Below, one piece after another: positions 48,633-56,177 of a stretch of DNA of 64,000 bases (position 1 is the stretch's first letter; each line of letters starts with the position of its first letter). This DNA comes from Kumtagia sp963829135. Its GTDB lineage: Bacteria > Pseudomonadota > Alphaproteobacteria > Rhizobiales > Rhizobiaceae. The stretch lies in assembly GCA_963829135.1 (NCBI GenBank), contig CAWHHO010000003.1, positions 372,001 through 436,000 of the forward strand, in the 5' to 3' direction. The translations under genes and the position numbers were made by a program. The notes beneath the pieces were generated by a model that worked only from the letters and a program-made list of their open reading frames with translations, did not search any database and was not told the origin of the DNA.

Positions 48633-48943
48633 GCCGGTTCCGGGCACGCTTCTCTGCGAGACTATGCGTTCTCAAGGTCAGTTCATCGAACGGCACTGAC
48701 GGGAAGAGGTGGACTGTGCGAGCGCCCTTCATCCGACCCGACCGTCTTGGTAACCCAATGCAGCATCCGCTGCTTGTCCAAATTGCGCTCGGAGCGCCCT
48801 CGTATGCCGCGCGGCAGATCTGGCCTTGCGGTGCAGCCCCACACGTTTAACGGCCTTCCGAACTATCCGTATGCCTTTCCACAAGCGCCAGCGTGTCTTT
48901 GCTGACGGAGCGGTCTATCTCTGGCTTCGCGAGCAGAAGGATA
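48633..48943. other. Intergenic region, nothing evident
   Basis: 311 bases between the LacI gene and a convergent small membrane protein. No credible open frame, repeat or RNA pattern was seen. Confidence 0.45.
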
Positions 48944-49195
48944 TCAGCGCGGTCGAGGGGACTCGGCGACATAGCTGACGATGTGGGTGCGATTGTCGCC
49001 GTCGCGGTACACCGAATAAAGCAACCTGCCTTCGTCGCTGAGCGCTGTTGTATCCGGCGTCGTCCGGGGCCGCCTCCAAAGCCAGATCATGGCAAGGAGA
49101 GAGGCCGGCGGAACAATCAGCCAAAGCGTCTTCAGCCAGTCCGCTAGCGACTGGTAGGTGTCGAAGAAATCTTGCCAGAAGTTATAGGGTTCCAC
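48944..49195 (-). CDS. Small membrane protein, hypothetical
   Basis: About 83 residues from a GTG at 49195 (MEPYNFWQDFFDTYQSLADWLK). One hydrophobic helix (TLWLIVPPASLLAMIWLW, about 23-40) is followed by an Arg/Pro cytoplasmic turn and a short domain (EGRLLYSVYRDGDNRTHIVSYV). I do not know the family; the aromatic amphipathic start before a helix is typical of small membrane-tethered proteins. A longer frame to 49306 is possible. It is divergent from the helix-turn-helix gene at 49280. Confidence 0.5.
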   Translation of the reverse strand: MEPYNFWQDFFDTYQSLADWLKTLWLIVPPASLLAMIWLWRRPRTTPDTTALSDEGRLLYSVYRDGDNRTHIVSYVAESPRPR

Positions 49196-49279
49196 GGCAT
49201 TCTGTTCCTGCTCGGTAGAAACCCTCGATAACCCAAAATGGGATAATCCGAAACTGGGATTACCGGTCAAGCTTCCAAG

Positions 49280-49543
49280 GTGGGAGCTATAACTCGAAGT
49301 CTTCACACACCCGACTACGCCGCGCTTATTCGCGTTCTTATCGCGGCGCGGAAGGAAAATGGCCTTACTCAGCAGGATGTGGCTGAAAAAGTCGGCAAGC
49401 CTCAGTCATATATAGCCAAGGTGGAAGGCGGTGAGCGGCGGCTGGATGTGGTCGAGTTCATCGCGCTGGCCAAGGCTATGGGAGCGAGACCGTCGGCCCT
49501 GTTTGACCGGGTCGTTGACGCGCTCGATGCCGCCAAGCCCTAG
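49280..49543 (+). CDS. Xre-family helix-turn-helix regulator
   Basis: 87 residues from a GTG. The HTH_3 domain is complete: YAALIRVLIAARKENGLTQQDVAEKVGKPQSYIAKVEGGERRLDVVEFIALAKAMG in part. It ends at a TAG that is part of a TAGTAGG heptamer, 79 bases before the first tRNA-Thr fragment, so it lies at the edge of the integrative element and may belong to an earlier insertion at the same site. Confidence 0.85.
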   Translation: MGAITRSLHTPDYAALIRVLIAARKENGLTQQDVAEKVGKPQSYIAKVEGGERRLDVVEFIALAKAMGARPSALFDRVVDALDAAKP

Positions 49544-49584
49544 TAGGATTTAGTAGGACGGAGTTGCGCCTGCCTATCCTACTA
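49541..49584. repeat. CCTACTA heptamers, left cluster
   Basis: TAGTAGG at 49541 and 49551 and CCTACTA at 49578. The same heptamer recurs at 49811, 49841, 56061 and 56072, always within about 200 bases of a tRNA-Thr fragment. This spacing fits arm-type sites for a tyrosine recombinase. Confidence 0.5.
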
Positions 49585-49621
49585 GCTATTCTGAATTTAG
49601 TTAGTGATTTCAGAGACTTGG

Positions 49622-49667
49622 TGGTGCCGCTCAGGTGACTCGAACACCTGACCCCATCATTACGAAT
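49622..49667 (-). other. tRNA-Thr(CGT) 3' fragment (left att)
   Basis: The minus strand reads from ATTCGTAAT through the variable loop, an AGGTG/CACCT T-arm with a normal seven-base loop, and GAGCGGC-ACCA. This is the 3' half of the tRNA-Thr found whole at 55966-56042. The core ATTACGAAT (49659-49667) is shared by all three tRNA copies. To the right the sequence leaves the tRNA, so this is the displaced 3' half after integration. Confidence 0.85.
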
Positions 49668-50096
49668 TAGTTTTCGCAATGATTTCAGAGAGTTAGCCTG
49701 CTTTAGTTGGCGTTAGATGGCGTTGGCTAACACCTTGGCCAGACTGCGCTTTCCGGAGGGGACCGATAGCACGGTGTATCACCCTGTTGCCAGCCTTCTC
49801 ACCCCGCTCCCCTACTAAAACCCTACAAGCCAGAATCTGCCCTACTAATCGACCCCGACCCCGGACCTCCCCCTATCAACGGGTTCTCACGGTTGGGCGG
49901 GGGGAGCGCACTGGCCGTCTCGACTGTCTCAGGCCCTATGAGATTCGAGGGACCGACTGTGCCTTTGCAAGGCACGTGAGAAGCGAGCGTCACCAACTCG
50001 CAAACGCCGTGCCGCATCCCATGGACAGAAGGGTGGCTGGTTGTGCCCATTGATCGGTTCTATAGTTACTTTTTGATTTGTGTCGTTTGAGGACTT
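49668..50096. other. Left end of the element, non-coding
   Basis: 429 bases without a gene. It holds a 7-bp-arm hairpin (GTTAGCC 49692-49698, GGCTAAC 49725-49731), a repeat of GATTTCAGAGA first seen at 49606, and CCTACTA at 49811 and 49841. In an intact element this is where attachment-arm sites and often the integrase would lie. The promoter of the ImmA/IrrE gene is at the right end. Confidence 0.5.
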
Positions 50097-51323
50097 ATGC
50101 AGAACGCTCCGGCAATCAACTGGACAAATAAATCAGTGAAGGCGTTCGCGAAGAACGCAGACCCGCTTGAAGCAATTGAACAGGCCGCTCGTGCGCTGGT
50201 ACTTAAGGCGAGGGAGAGGGGGTGGGAAGGACCTCCCTTCAATCCGCTCCGCATTGCCGAAATGTTGGATGTGCAAATTGAGGCGAACTCCGGCGTTGCC
50301 GACGCTCGCTTAATCGCAACCGAGAGCGGACCGAAGATCGAATTCAATCCTCAACAACCACGCGAGCGTGTCCGATTTTCGATCGCTCATGAAGTAGCGC
50401 ACATGCTGTTTCCAGATTGGCACGACCAAATTCGGAATCGCGGCGGGCAGAAGGAGGTGGCGGACGACTGGCAGCTCGAAATGCTCTGCAATCTGGCGGC
50501 GTCCGAGTTCGTCTTGCCTATCGGTAGCTTGTCATCGGCATCCACGGTCCTCCCGATTGAAGACCTGATGCGCCAGCGTCGCGAATACGACGTTTCGGCG
50601 GAAGCATTTCTCATTCGTCTTGCAAAGGTCGCCACCCAGCCGATCGGCGTGTTCTTCGCGTCACCGCACCAGCTAAGGGAGGCAGTACGCCGTTATACGG
50701 TTAACTATTTTGTTGGTTCTCCCACTGCCCCGAAGGCTCAGATATCCGGGCTGGATATTCCAGCCGATAGTATCGTCAGTAGCTGTACGGCTATTGGATA
50801 CACTGACCGTTCGGTGGAGAGCTGGGTTGTTGGGGCACCCACGCAAATTGAATGCGTTGGAATTCCCGCGTACCCCGGCAGTGTCTATCCACGTGTGGCC
50901 GGGCTAGTCAGGTTTGACCGAGCGCAAGTAGACCTGAAGCCAATAAGGATCTTGCACGGCAATACACGTGAACCTCGAAATGGTGGGCAAAAAATCATCT
51001 GCCAACTGGTCAACGACAAAGCTGTCACGTGGGGCGGCGGCGTGGCGCGGAAGATGGCCGGTCGCTTCCCAACTGCTGAGGTCCAATTTAGGGAACAACT
51101 CGTTGATCTTCCTCGCAGTGCACGGCTCGGCCGAGTGGTATTCTCTCAAGCGAGTGATGAAATCACTGTTGCGAGCTTAATCGCTCAGGAAGGGTATGGC
51201 CCGTCTATCCACGCGGCGGCGACGAGTGGACAGACTACAAGCGGCTCAACGCTGCCAAGAAGTCACTGTTCGGGGTCGACGGTCCGAGAGGCGCGGCAAC
51301 ACATGACGATCTGCCCGAACTGA
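50097..51323 (+). CDS. ImmA/IrrE metallopeptidase fused to a macro domain, C-terminally truncated
   Basis: 408 residues; TGAGGAC precedes the ATG. The ImmA/IrrE (DUF955) domain covers about residues 30-190 with the zinc motif in FSIAHEVAHMLFP (HExxH) and a downstream ASEFVLP. About residues 290-375 resemble a DarG-like macro domain: GGQKIICQLVNDKAVTWGGG, KMAGRFPTAEVQFREQL, and ITVASLIAQEGYGPS. After that the protein changes to a low-complexity tail (SGQTTSGSTLPRSHCSG) and stops, where a macro domain should have some 50 more residues. A second frame takes over at about 51220. The fusion may cleave a repressor in response to ADP-ribose signals; this is a hypothesis. Confidence 0.75.
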   Translation: MQNAPAINWTNKSVKAFAKNADPLEAIEQAARALVLKARERGWEGPPFNPLRIAEMLDVQIEANSGVADARLIATESGPKIEFNPQQPRERVRFSIAHEVAHMLFPDWHDQIRNRGGQKEVADDWQLEMLCNLAASEFVLPIGSLSSASTVLPIEDLMRQRREYDVSAEAFLIRLAKVATQPIGVFFASPHQLREAVRRYTVNYFVGSPTAPKAQISGLDIPADSIVSSCTAIGYTDRSVESWVVGAPTQIECVGIPAYPGSVYPRVAGLVRFDRAQVDLKPIRILHGNTREPRNGGQKIICQLVNDKAVTWGGGVARKMAGRFPTAEVQFREQLVDLPRSARLGRVVFSQASDEITVASLIAQEGYGPSIHAAATSGQTTSGSTLPRSHCSGSTVREARQHMTICPN

Positions 51324-51694
51324 TCCACATGGCCGAGGCCTATATTCGCGAACGCGGCGACGCGACTTATGGCCAAAACTTCAAGCTTGAATGGTCCGAC
51401 GAGCATGGTGCGCTCTACACGCCGCCAACCACGTTGGCGCGGGCGGCGATGCGGGCACGGCAGGCCGCAGACCCAACCTATCGGGCGCATAATGACGAAG
51501 AGAAGGTCCGCAACCTGCAGAAGAAGTTCTGCCGCAATATCGGCGAGTGGCAGAGCATGGCAAACGGTCATGCCGGCATCGCCGAGAGCGTGTTCCAGCT
51601 AAAGGTGCGCGAACTTGGCGAGCTTCTGGAGCCGTTGGGCATCAGGGTCGCAGCGCCGGCCGACGTGCTGCGGGACGTTAAATCGGCGAATTAA
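51222..51694 (+). pseudogene. C-terminal fragment of an unknown element gene
   Basis: An open frame with GDEWTDYKRLNAAKKSLFG near 51222 continues through an ATG at 51329 (MAEAYIRERGDATYG) to 51694. It has ALYTPPTTLARAAMRARQAAD, then DEEKVRNLQKKFCRNIGEWQSM and a helical end (VFQLKVRELGELLEPLGIRV). I do not recognise the family. It seems to lack its own start and joins the truncated macro frame at its left edge, so a deletion probably fused two genes. A protein from 51329 (121 residues) could still be made, but no good ribosome site is seen. Confidence 0.5.
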
Positions 51695-51757
51695 ACTCGT
51701 CGCGGGAATGCGGCGCGTGTGAATATTGGGAGGCTCCCGCAACCAAGGAGCTTCCAA

Positions 51758-51980
51758 ATGACACCGCCTCCAACCAAGCTGCTGACTACCAAGCAGCTTC
51801 CCGCCATTACCGGGCTGAGCCAAAGCTTTTTCGAGAAGGGCCGCATCTACGGATACGGGCCGCAATTTATCCGCATCAAGTCGGGCCGGCGTGCCGGCAA
51901 GGTTCTCTACCGGCCCGGAAGATGTCGAGGTCTGGCTGGCCTCGCATCAGCATAACCCGGAGGAGGCGCGTCATGGGTGA
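51758..51980 (+). CDS. AlpA-like helix-turn-helix regulator, frameshifted
   Basis: The ATG at 51758 follows AAGGAG. MTPPPTKLLTTKQLPAITGLSQSFFEKGRIYGYGPQFIRIKSGRR is an AlpA/MerR-like excisionase fold, the activator typical of P4-like elements. The read frame runs into GRCRGLAGLASA; dropping one C from CCC at about 51914 gives LYRPEDVEVWLASHQHNPEEARHG and a TGA at 51980 that overlaps the next gene's start at 51973. That restores the usual tail with the second beta strand. About 73 residues when restored. Confidence 0.8.
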
Positions 51981-54309
51981 CGTGACACTCTCCTTCCTCC
52001 ACACGCTCGCCGGGCATGGCCGTGCTGATCATTACAGCGAGTTCAACGTCCGCACCGGCAAAGGCTATCTTTTGTCAGACGGGCCGCTGACGCGAGACGC
52101 CGTCGCCGCTCACCTGACCGGCGAACAACCCATAGCGATTTATCTGTTCAACGGAGAGGCGACACGGCTTGCCGCGCTGGACATCGATAATCACGGCAAG
52201 GAATTGACATGGCAGGAAGTCGCCAAGCGAACCTTGCCGCTGGTTGAAGACTTGCGTAAGCGCGGTCTGTCGCCGTTCGTCGTTCGGTCGGGCGGCGGCG
52301 CGGGAATCCACATCTGGCTTGTCTGGCGCGAACCGCAAAGCTGCCGGAATGCTCGCCGCCTGCTGGCGCGGATATTGCGCAAGCATGGATTCAAGCCGGG
52401 CACGGGCGGCATCGTCAAAGGCGAGATCGAGGTCTATCCCAAACAGGACAAGATTGCCGCTGACAAGTTCGGCAATCCTCTTGCGTTGCCTTTCTCGCGC
52501 AAATCGGCACCGCTCGACGTGGCGCTGATGCCGATGGCATTGAAAGGCTATTCGCCGCCGCTTATCGAAAGCCTGTACGCCTCGCCGCTTGCCTCGTTGC
52601 CGGTTGACGACTTGCCACCCGACGAGCGGCCTCGCCCGCAAACTGCGATCCCGAGCGGCGTCCAGAAGGGCGACGAGGCGGAAGTGAGCGCAGCGATTCG
52701 GCACGTATCCGCCGACGACTACGATGTTTGGATACGGGTCGGCTTCATCCTGAAGTATGCATTCAATGAGACAGGCTTCCCGCTCTGGGACAGTTGGTCA
52801 AAAAGCTCGCAAAAATATCGCGGCACGGAAGAGTGCCGCAAGGTCTGGGACGGCCTGGAGCCGGACGGCTCAGCCGGCATCGGCAGTCTGTTCTATATGG
52901 CGCAGCAAGGCGGCTGGAACGGGCCGAGCGACCCGGAAATCCGTGAAATGAACGCCAAGTACGGCATCGTCACGCATGGCGCGAAAACCATCATTGTCGA
53001 GAAGCAAATTGATGCCGAGGAAGACAACCCTTTCGTATACACAACCAAGGAAGTGCTTCGCGACCGATACCGCTGGAAGAAGGTGCTGCTTCCGAGTGGC
53101 GGCGACGTGCCGGTTCAGCGGCCATTGGTCGATCATTGGCTGGAAAGCCGCAAGGCGGACCACTTCAAGCGCGTCGACTTCGATCCTTCGCTGCCTCCGG
53201 GCGGCAACGGCAATACCTACAATATCTGGACCGGCTTCGCCGTCAGCCCGTCGCCGGGCGACTGGAGTATCCTAAGGGAGCATATTGCCGAGAATATCTG
53301 CAATGGAGACGCGGAGCTGAACGAATGGCTGCTGAACTGGCTGGCCCTTGGCGTCCAGCGGCCGGGAGACGTGCTTGGAACAGCGCCGGTTCTCGCCGGC
53401 CTACCCGGCGTCGGCAAAGGCATTGTGGCGCACAGCTATGGAAGCTTGTGGGGGCGGCATTATACCACCATTACCCAGGAATCGCATGTCAGTGGGCGGT
53501 TCAACGCACATCTGTTCGGACGGCGCTTCATCTTCATCGACGAGGGCATATGGGGCGGCAACCGACAGGATGCCGGCACGATCAAGACGCGGATCACCGA
53601 ACCGTTCATCATGCTGGAAGCCAAGGGTATCGACCCGATCAGGATCAGGAATCGCACCATCTACATGGTCGCCTCGAACGCGGCGTCCATCGTTCCCGCC
53701 GATCTGGCGGACCGCCGCTGGCAGATGTTCGAAGTGAGCGACCGACGGCGCGGCGACCGCGATTACTTCGCGGCGCTGGCGCAGCAGTTCGACGCTGGGG
53801 GCAGGGAAGGCATGCTCTACGATCTGCTCAATCGCGACGTTGCCGCCGGGCCGGACCCGCGCCGCACGATCAAGACGGCGGGTCTGTTCGAGCAAATTCT
53901 TCGCGCTCAGGGGCCGGAGTTCCGATACATATTCCAGATCCTCGATGACGGCCTGCTGCCGCAACCCAACGCGCCCGGCAATGGTCCCGGCGTCTCGACT
54001 GTGCAGGCGATGTTCATGGAGATGCGGGCAACGCAGCCCGGCGCTCAATATGTCCACAAGGGCGATTTCTCGAAACGCCTGAAAACGCTGTTCCCAGGCA
54101 TCAAGGACGTTCAAAGTGGCTGGTTCATCGAAGGGCACGGGACGAATGCCGCGCGCTCGCGGTCGACGCGATACACCTTCCCGCCGCTGTCTCAGTGCCG
54201 CCGAAACTTCGAGGCGTATGTCGGGCAGAGTGTTCCGTGGTCGAATGATCTCGAAGACTGGCCGGACGGCGGCGAGGACGGGCGGACTAAGGCGGACGAG
54301 CCGTTTTGA
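51973..54309 (+). CDS. Primase-helicase (AEP primase plus DUF5906 helicase)
   Basis: 778 residues; start overlaps the restored AlpA stop. An archaeo-eukaryotic primase domain of the TOTE type opens the protein (LDIDNH with Asp70/Asp72; SGGGAGIHIW; EVYPKQDKIAADKFGNPLALP). A PriCT-2-like segment follows (IRHVSADDYDVWIRVGFILKYAFNE), then a superfamily 3-type helicase/DUF5906 domain with Walker A (LAGLPGVGKGIVAHSYG) and Walker B (RFIFIDEGIWGGN), and ASNAASIVPADLADRRWQ as sensor. It should initiate and drive replication of the element from the iterons just downstream. Confidence 0.88.
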   Translation: MGDVTLSFLHTLAGHGRADHYSEFNVRTGKGYLLSDGPLTRDAVAAHLTGEQPIAIYLFNGEATRLAALDIDNHGKELTWQEVAKRTLPLVEDLRKRGLSPFVVRSGGGAGIHIWLVWREPQSCRNARRLLARILRKHGFKPGTGGIVKGEIEVYPKQDKIAADKFGNPLALPFSRKSAPLDVALMPMALKGYSPPLIESLYASPLASLPVDDLPPDERPRPQTAIPSGVQKGDEAEVSAAIRHVSADDYDVWIRVGFILKYAFNETGFPLWDSWSKSSQKYRGTEECRKVWDGLEPDGSAGIGSLFYMAQQGGWNGPSDPEIREMNAKYGIVTHGAKTIIVEKQIDAEEDNPFVYTTKEVLRDRYRWKKVLLPSGGDVPVQRPLVDHWLESRKADHFKRVDFDPSLPPGGNGNTYNIWTGFAVSPSPGDWSILREHIAENICNGDAELNEWLLNWLALGVQRPGDVLGTAPVLAGLPGVGKGIVAHSYGSLWGRHYTTITQESHVSGRFNAHLFGRRFIFIDEGIWGGNRQDAGTIKTRITEPFIMLEAKGIDPIRIRNRTIYMVASNAASIVPADLADRRWQMFEVSDRRRGDRDYFAALAQQFDAGGREGMLYDLLNRDVAAGPDPRRTIKTAGLFEQILRAQGPEFRYIFQILDDGLLPQPNAPGNGPGVSTVQAMFMEMRATQPGAQYVHKGDFSKRLKTLFPGIKDVQSGWFIEGHGTNAARSRSTRYTFPPLSQCRRNFEAYVGQSVPWSNDLEDWPDGGEDGRTKADEPF

Positions 54310-54650
54310 ACCGGCGCGGCCAATATGGGCAATATGGGCAATATGGCCGGTTTGCAACTTGCCGGCCTTTGCCGTCGCGGCCCTCAAATGCCTGTTTTTG
54401 CCCATACTGCCCATATCACCCATATTGCTGTTTGCAGTCCTGCAAACATCCGAAAGGCTCGCCCGCGCCCGGATGCAAGCAGCGCGCACAGCCCCGCCCG
54501 CTGGCGCAGGCTGGCGGCCCGGCAAAGGCCGCAGGCGGCCTTCAGAAGGCGCTCAGAGCCTCACTGGCGCGGGCTAGGGGCATAACCCAACCCACCCCAC
54601 CTCCGGCACCGCTGCCGCCCCTATCGGCGGCGCGGCCGCCTTCGCCATGT
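54310..54650. other. Non-coding region with candidate replication origin
   Basis: 341 bases between the primase-helicase stop and a convergent Xre gene. The first 120 bases carry the inverted iteron sets listed separately. The rest is GC-rich (GCGCACAGCCCCGCCCGCTG and similar) without a credible gene; overlapping frames here are Pro/Ala/Arg-rich noise. Confidence 0.55.
54321..54427 (+). repeat. Inverted iteron triplets, candidate origin
   Basis: Three tandem CAATATGGG units (54321, 54330, 54339; the last ends GGC) face three units of the complement CCCATATTG (CCCATACTG 54401, CCCATATCA 54410, CCCATATTG 54419). Units are exactly nine bases and without spacers. The 54-base centre contains TGTTTTTG. 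Such paired iterons next to a primase-helicase gene match the plan of P4-like and plasmid origins. A terminator hairpin is a weaker alternative, as six phased units are not needed for one. Confidence 0.7.
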
Positions 54651-54872
54651 TCAGTCGCGTTGCCGACCGTCGAGAAGATCGGCGGTCGTCGTTGCAAGCG
54701 CCTTGGCGAATTTCGCGACCACGGTAATTGTCGGGTTCCTGACCCGCCGCTCAATACCAGAGACATAGGTGCGGTCGATACCGGCGAGGTCGGCCAACTC
54801 CTCCTGCGAGAGGTTCAGCCTGATCCTTGCCGCCTTGATATTCCCGGCCAGTATCTTGCGCACATCTTCCAT
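54651..54872 (-). CDS. Xre-family helix-turn-helix regulator of the element
   Basis: 73 residues: NIKAARIRLNLSQEELADLAGIDRTYVSGIERRVRNPTITVVAKFAKAL in part, a complete HTH_3 domain ending in LLDGRQRD. It is convergent with the primase-helicase and divergent from the small membrane protein. It is probably the element's repressor, and a possible cleavage target of the ImmA/IrrE-type peptidase, though no evidence in the sequence links them. Confidence 0.88.
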   Translation of the reverse strand: MEDVRKILAGNIKAARIRLNLSQEELADLAGIDRTYVSGIERRVRNPTITVVAKFAKALATTTADLLDGRQRD

Positions 54873-54987
54873 GTGCCCGATTGACCAGTGACGCAGACGA
54901 TAAGCCCACGGACAATGAGTCTCATTTTCCGCTTTCGACGAAGATGTGTTGACTATAGTCTACATACGCGATGAGCGGGCAAGCGCG

Positions 54988-55284
54988 ATGTGTGATGCGT
55001 TGATTCAGTTTATTTGTTGGGTGGCGATTGCCTTCTTGGGCGGCAATTTGGCAATCTTCACCGGACTGATGATCTACGTCGTCTGGATCGACAGCATTTA
55101 CCCTCGACTGATTCCGTTGAGGAAGATCGAGGAGGAAGCCGAGCAAATCATCGCCAGCTATGCCGACCCGGAGAAAGAGGCTTTCGCCCGGCACGAGCGT
55201 TCATGGTACCGCAGCGAGGGTGCGGAGCAAGTCTACTGGCATCGGGTACGGAAGGCCGTCAGGCGACGGCTGGAGGGCCGCTGA
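54988..55284 (+). CDS. Small membrane protein of the element
   Basis: 98 residues from an ATG at 54988 (MCDALIQFICWVAIAFLG). One long or two short hydrophobic helices (about 5-35) precede a cytoplasmic charged region (LRKIEEEAEQIIASYADPEKEAFARHERSWYR; first part shown). A GTG at 54946 in frame would add 14 residues. The family is unknown to me. It lies opposite the NYN gene with 11 bases between stops. Small membrane proteins beside nucleases in such elements are often effectors of defence, but there is no direct sign here. Confidence 0.6.
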   Translation: MCDALIQFICWVAIAFLGGNLAIFTGLMIYVVWIDSIYPRLIPLRKIEEEAEQIIASYADPEKEAFARHERSWYRSEGAEQVYWHRVRKAVRRRLEGR

Positions 55285-55295
55285 GACGGCGAACA

Positions 55296-55835
55296 TTAGG
55301 GACGAAGGAAATCCAGTTGCGGATTGAGCGAGATAAAATTCGAGCAAGTCTCCCGAAGCTCGCGTGCGGCATGATCCCAAAAGACCAAGTCGACCTTAAA
55401 ACCGTCAGCGATAAGTTGCTCTACCGCAGGCACATAGTCACTGTCTCCTGAGACGAGTGTGAAGATGTCCCCTGTCTTGGCGTTCCGATAGGCATCCCGC
55501 GTCATCGCGGCGACTATGCCGGTATCAATCTTTTTCTCTTTGTTTGCAACATTACGGTCGTGCGTTATCACCTCGAAGCCAGCCTGCTTCGCAATATTCC
55601 AGATAGCGTCGTTTGCAGGAGGGCGCGACCCAAATAGCATAGCTCGTGAAGTCTTCGTTCGGTCGGTTCCCGCCACGAACTGATAAAGCTTGCCGAAGCT
55701 GACACGGTAGTTGAAATCAAGGATGCGATTGCTCATCGCATCGTAGATATCCAGCGCCATCCCCTGTCGTACCGCACTGACACGCTGGCCCTCGATGAAA
55801 ACATTAGAGTTATCAACATAGATCCAGTCAGACAT
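55296..55835 (-). CDS. NYN-domain (LabA/DUF88-like) nuclease
   Basis: 179 residues from an ATG at 55835, with GAGGGC upstream. The PIN-like NYN fold is clear: IYVDNSNVFIEGQR (first acidic residue), KEKKIDTGIVAAMTRDAY, and LVSGDSDYVPAVEQLIADGF, with the conserved aspartates. NYN proteins cut RNA, and several act as toxins or in phage defence. It lies between the membrane protein and tRNA-Thr at the right end of the element, a usual place for cargo. Confidence 0.87.
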   Translation of the reverse strand: MSDWIYVDNSNVFIEGQRVSAVRQGMALDIYDAMSNRILDFNYRVSFGKLYQFVAGTDRTKTSRAMLFGSRPPANDAIWNIAKQAGFEVITHDRNVANKEKKIDTGIVAAMTRDAYRNAKTGDIFTLVSGDSDYVPAVEQLIADGFKVDLVFWDHAARELRETCSNFISLNPQLDFLRP

Positions 55836-55965
55836 AATGCCCTCAGGGTTTTTAACAGGATAGCATAAGATATTCACATCGAAGATATTGTGACTTACGG
55901 CTGAAGCCCGCTTTCCGCTTTGAGAACTAATGTAAGAAAGATTTCTACGGGAATGACTTAGATTT

Positions 55966-56042
55966 TGGTGCCGCTTAGGTGAACTCGAACACCTGACCCC
56001 ATCATTACGAATGACGTGCTCTACCAACTGAGCTAAAGCGGC
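55966..56042 (-). tRNA. tRNA-Thr(CGT), complete, one extra T-loop base
   Basis: GCCGCTT acceptor, D-arm with AGCTCAGTTGGTAGAGC, anticodon arm CGTCA-TTCGTAA-TGATG (anticodon CGT), T-arm AGGTG/CACCT and encoded CCA. The T-loop reads TTCGAGTT, eight bases instead of seven; the fragment at 49622 has the normal TTCGAGT. The additional A (plus strand, GAACTC at 55981-55986) fits the single-base errors seen elsewhere. It carries the element core ATTACGAAT (56004-56012). Confidence 0.92.
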
Positions 56043-56060
56043 CTACCAGATGCAGAGCGA

Positions 56061-56078
56061 CCTACTATCGCCCTACTA
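56061..56078. repeat. CCTACTA heptamers, right cluster
   Basis: Two direct copies, at 56061 and 56072, between the complete tRNA-Thr and its 5' fragment. They match the heptamers at the left end of the element, as expected of recombinase arm sites. Confidence 0.5.
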
Positions 56079-56138
56079 TTTTCTTCACTCCCCGCCCAAC
56101 CCGTTGTCTTCGAACGCCATTCTCTGGCGGACCCGCCA

Positions 56139-56177
56139 ATTACGAATGATGTGCTCTACCAACTGAGCTAAAGCGGC
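56139..56177 (-). other. tRNA-Thr(CGT) 5' fragment (right att)
   Basis: The minus strand reads GCCGCTTTAGCTCAGTTGGT, AGAGCACATCATTCGTAAT, then leaves the tRNA (TGGCGGGTCC). It is the 5' half down to the anticodon loop and ends in the core ATTACGAAT (56139-56147). Joined to the 3' fragment at 49622 it makes a tRNA with a fully paired anticodon stem (A28-U42), which may be the ancestral host gene. Confidence 0.85.

Larger units (their letters stand above)
49622..56177. mobile_element. Integrative element (satellite-like) at tRNA-Thr
   Basis: About 6.5 kb between a tRNA-Thr 3' half (49622) and a 5' half (to 56177), with a complete tRNA-Thr near the right end. Cargo and replication genes: ImmA/IrrE-macro fusion, a gene fragment, AlpA-type regulator, primase-helicase, two sets of inverted 9-bp iterons, an Xre regulator, a membrane protein and a NYN nuclease. 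No integrase, capsid or terminase gene is present. AlpA plus primase-helicase is the core of P4-like satellites and related islands. The missing integrase suggests an immobilised or helper-dependent element. Confidence 0.75.

Noticed and set aside
51922..51972. Earlier start for the primase-helicase
   Set aside because: The extra residues (SRSGWPRISITRRRR) are the AlpA tail in another frame; the ATG at 51973 fits the overlap with the restored AlpA stop.
54306..54884. Plus-strand gene across the iteron region
   Set aside because: The reading is driven by the repeats (QYGQYGQYG) and Pro/Ala noise, with no ribosome site, and overlaps the Xre gene on the other strand.
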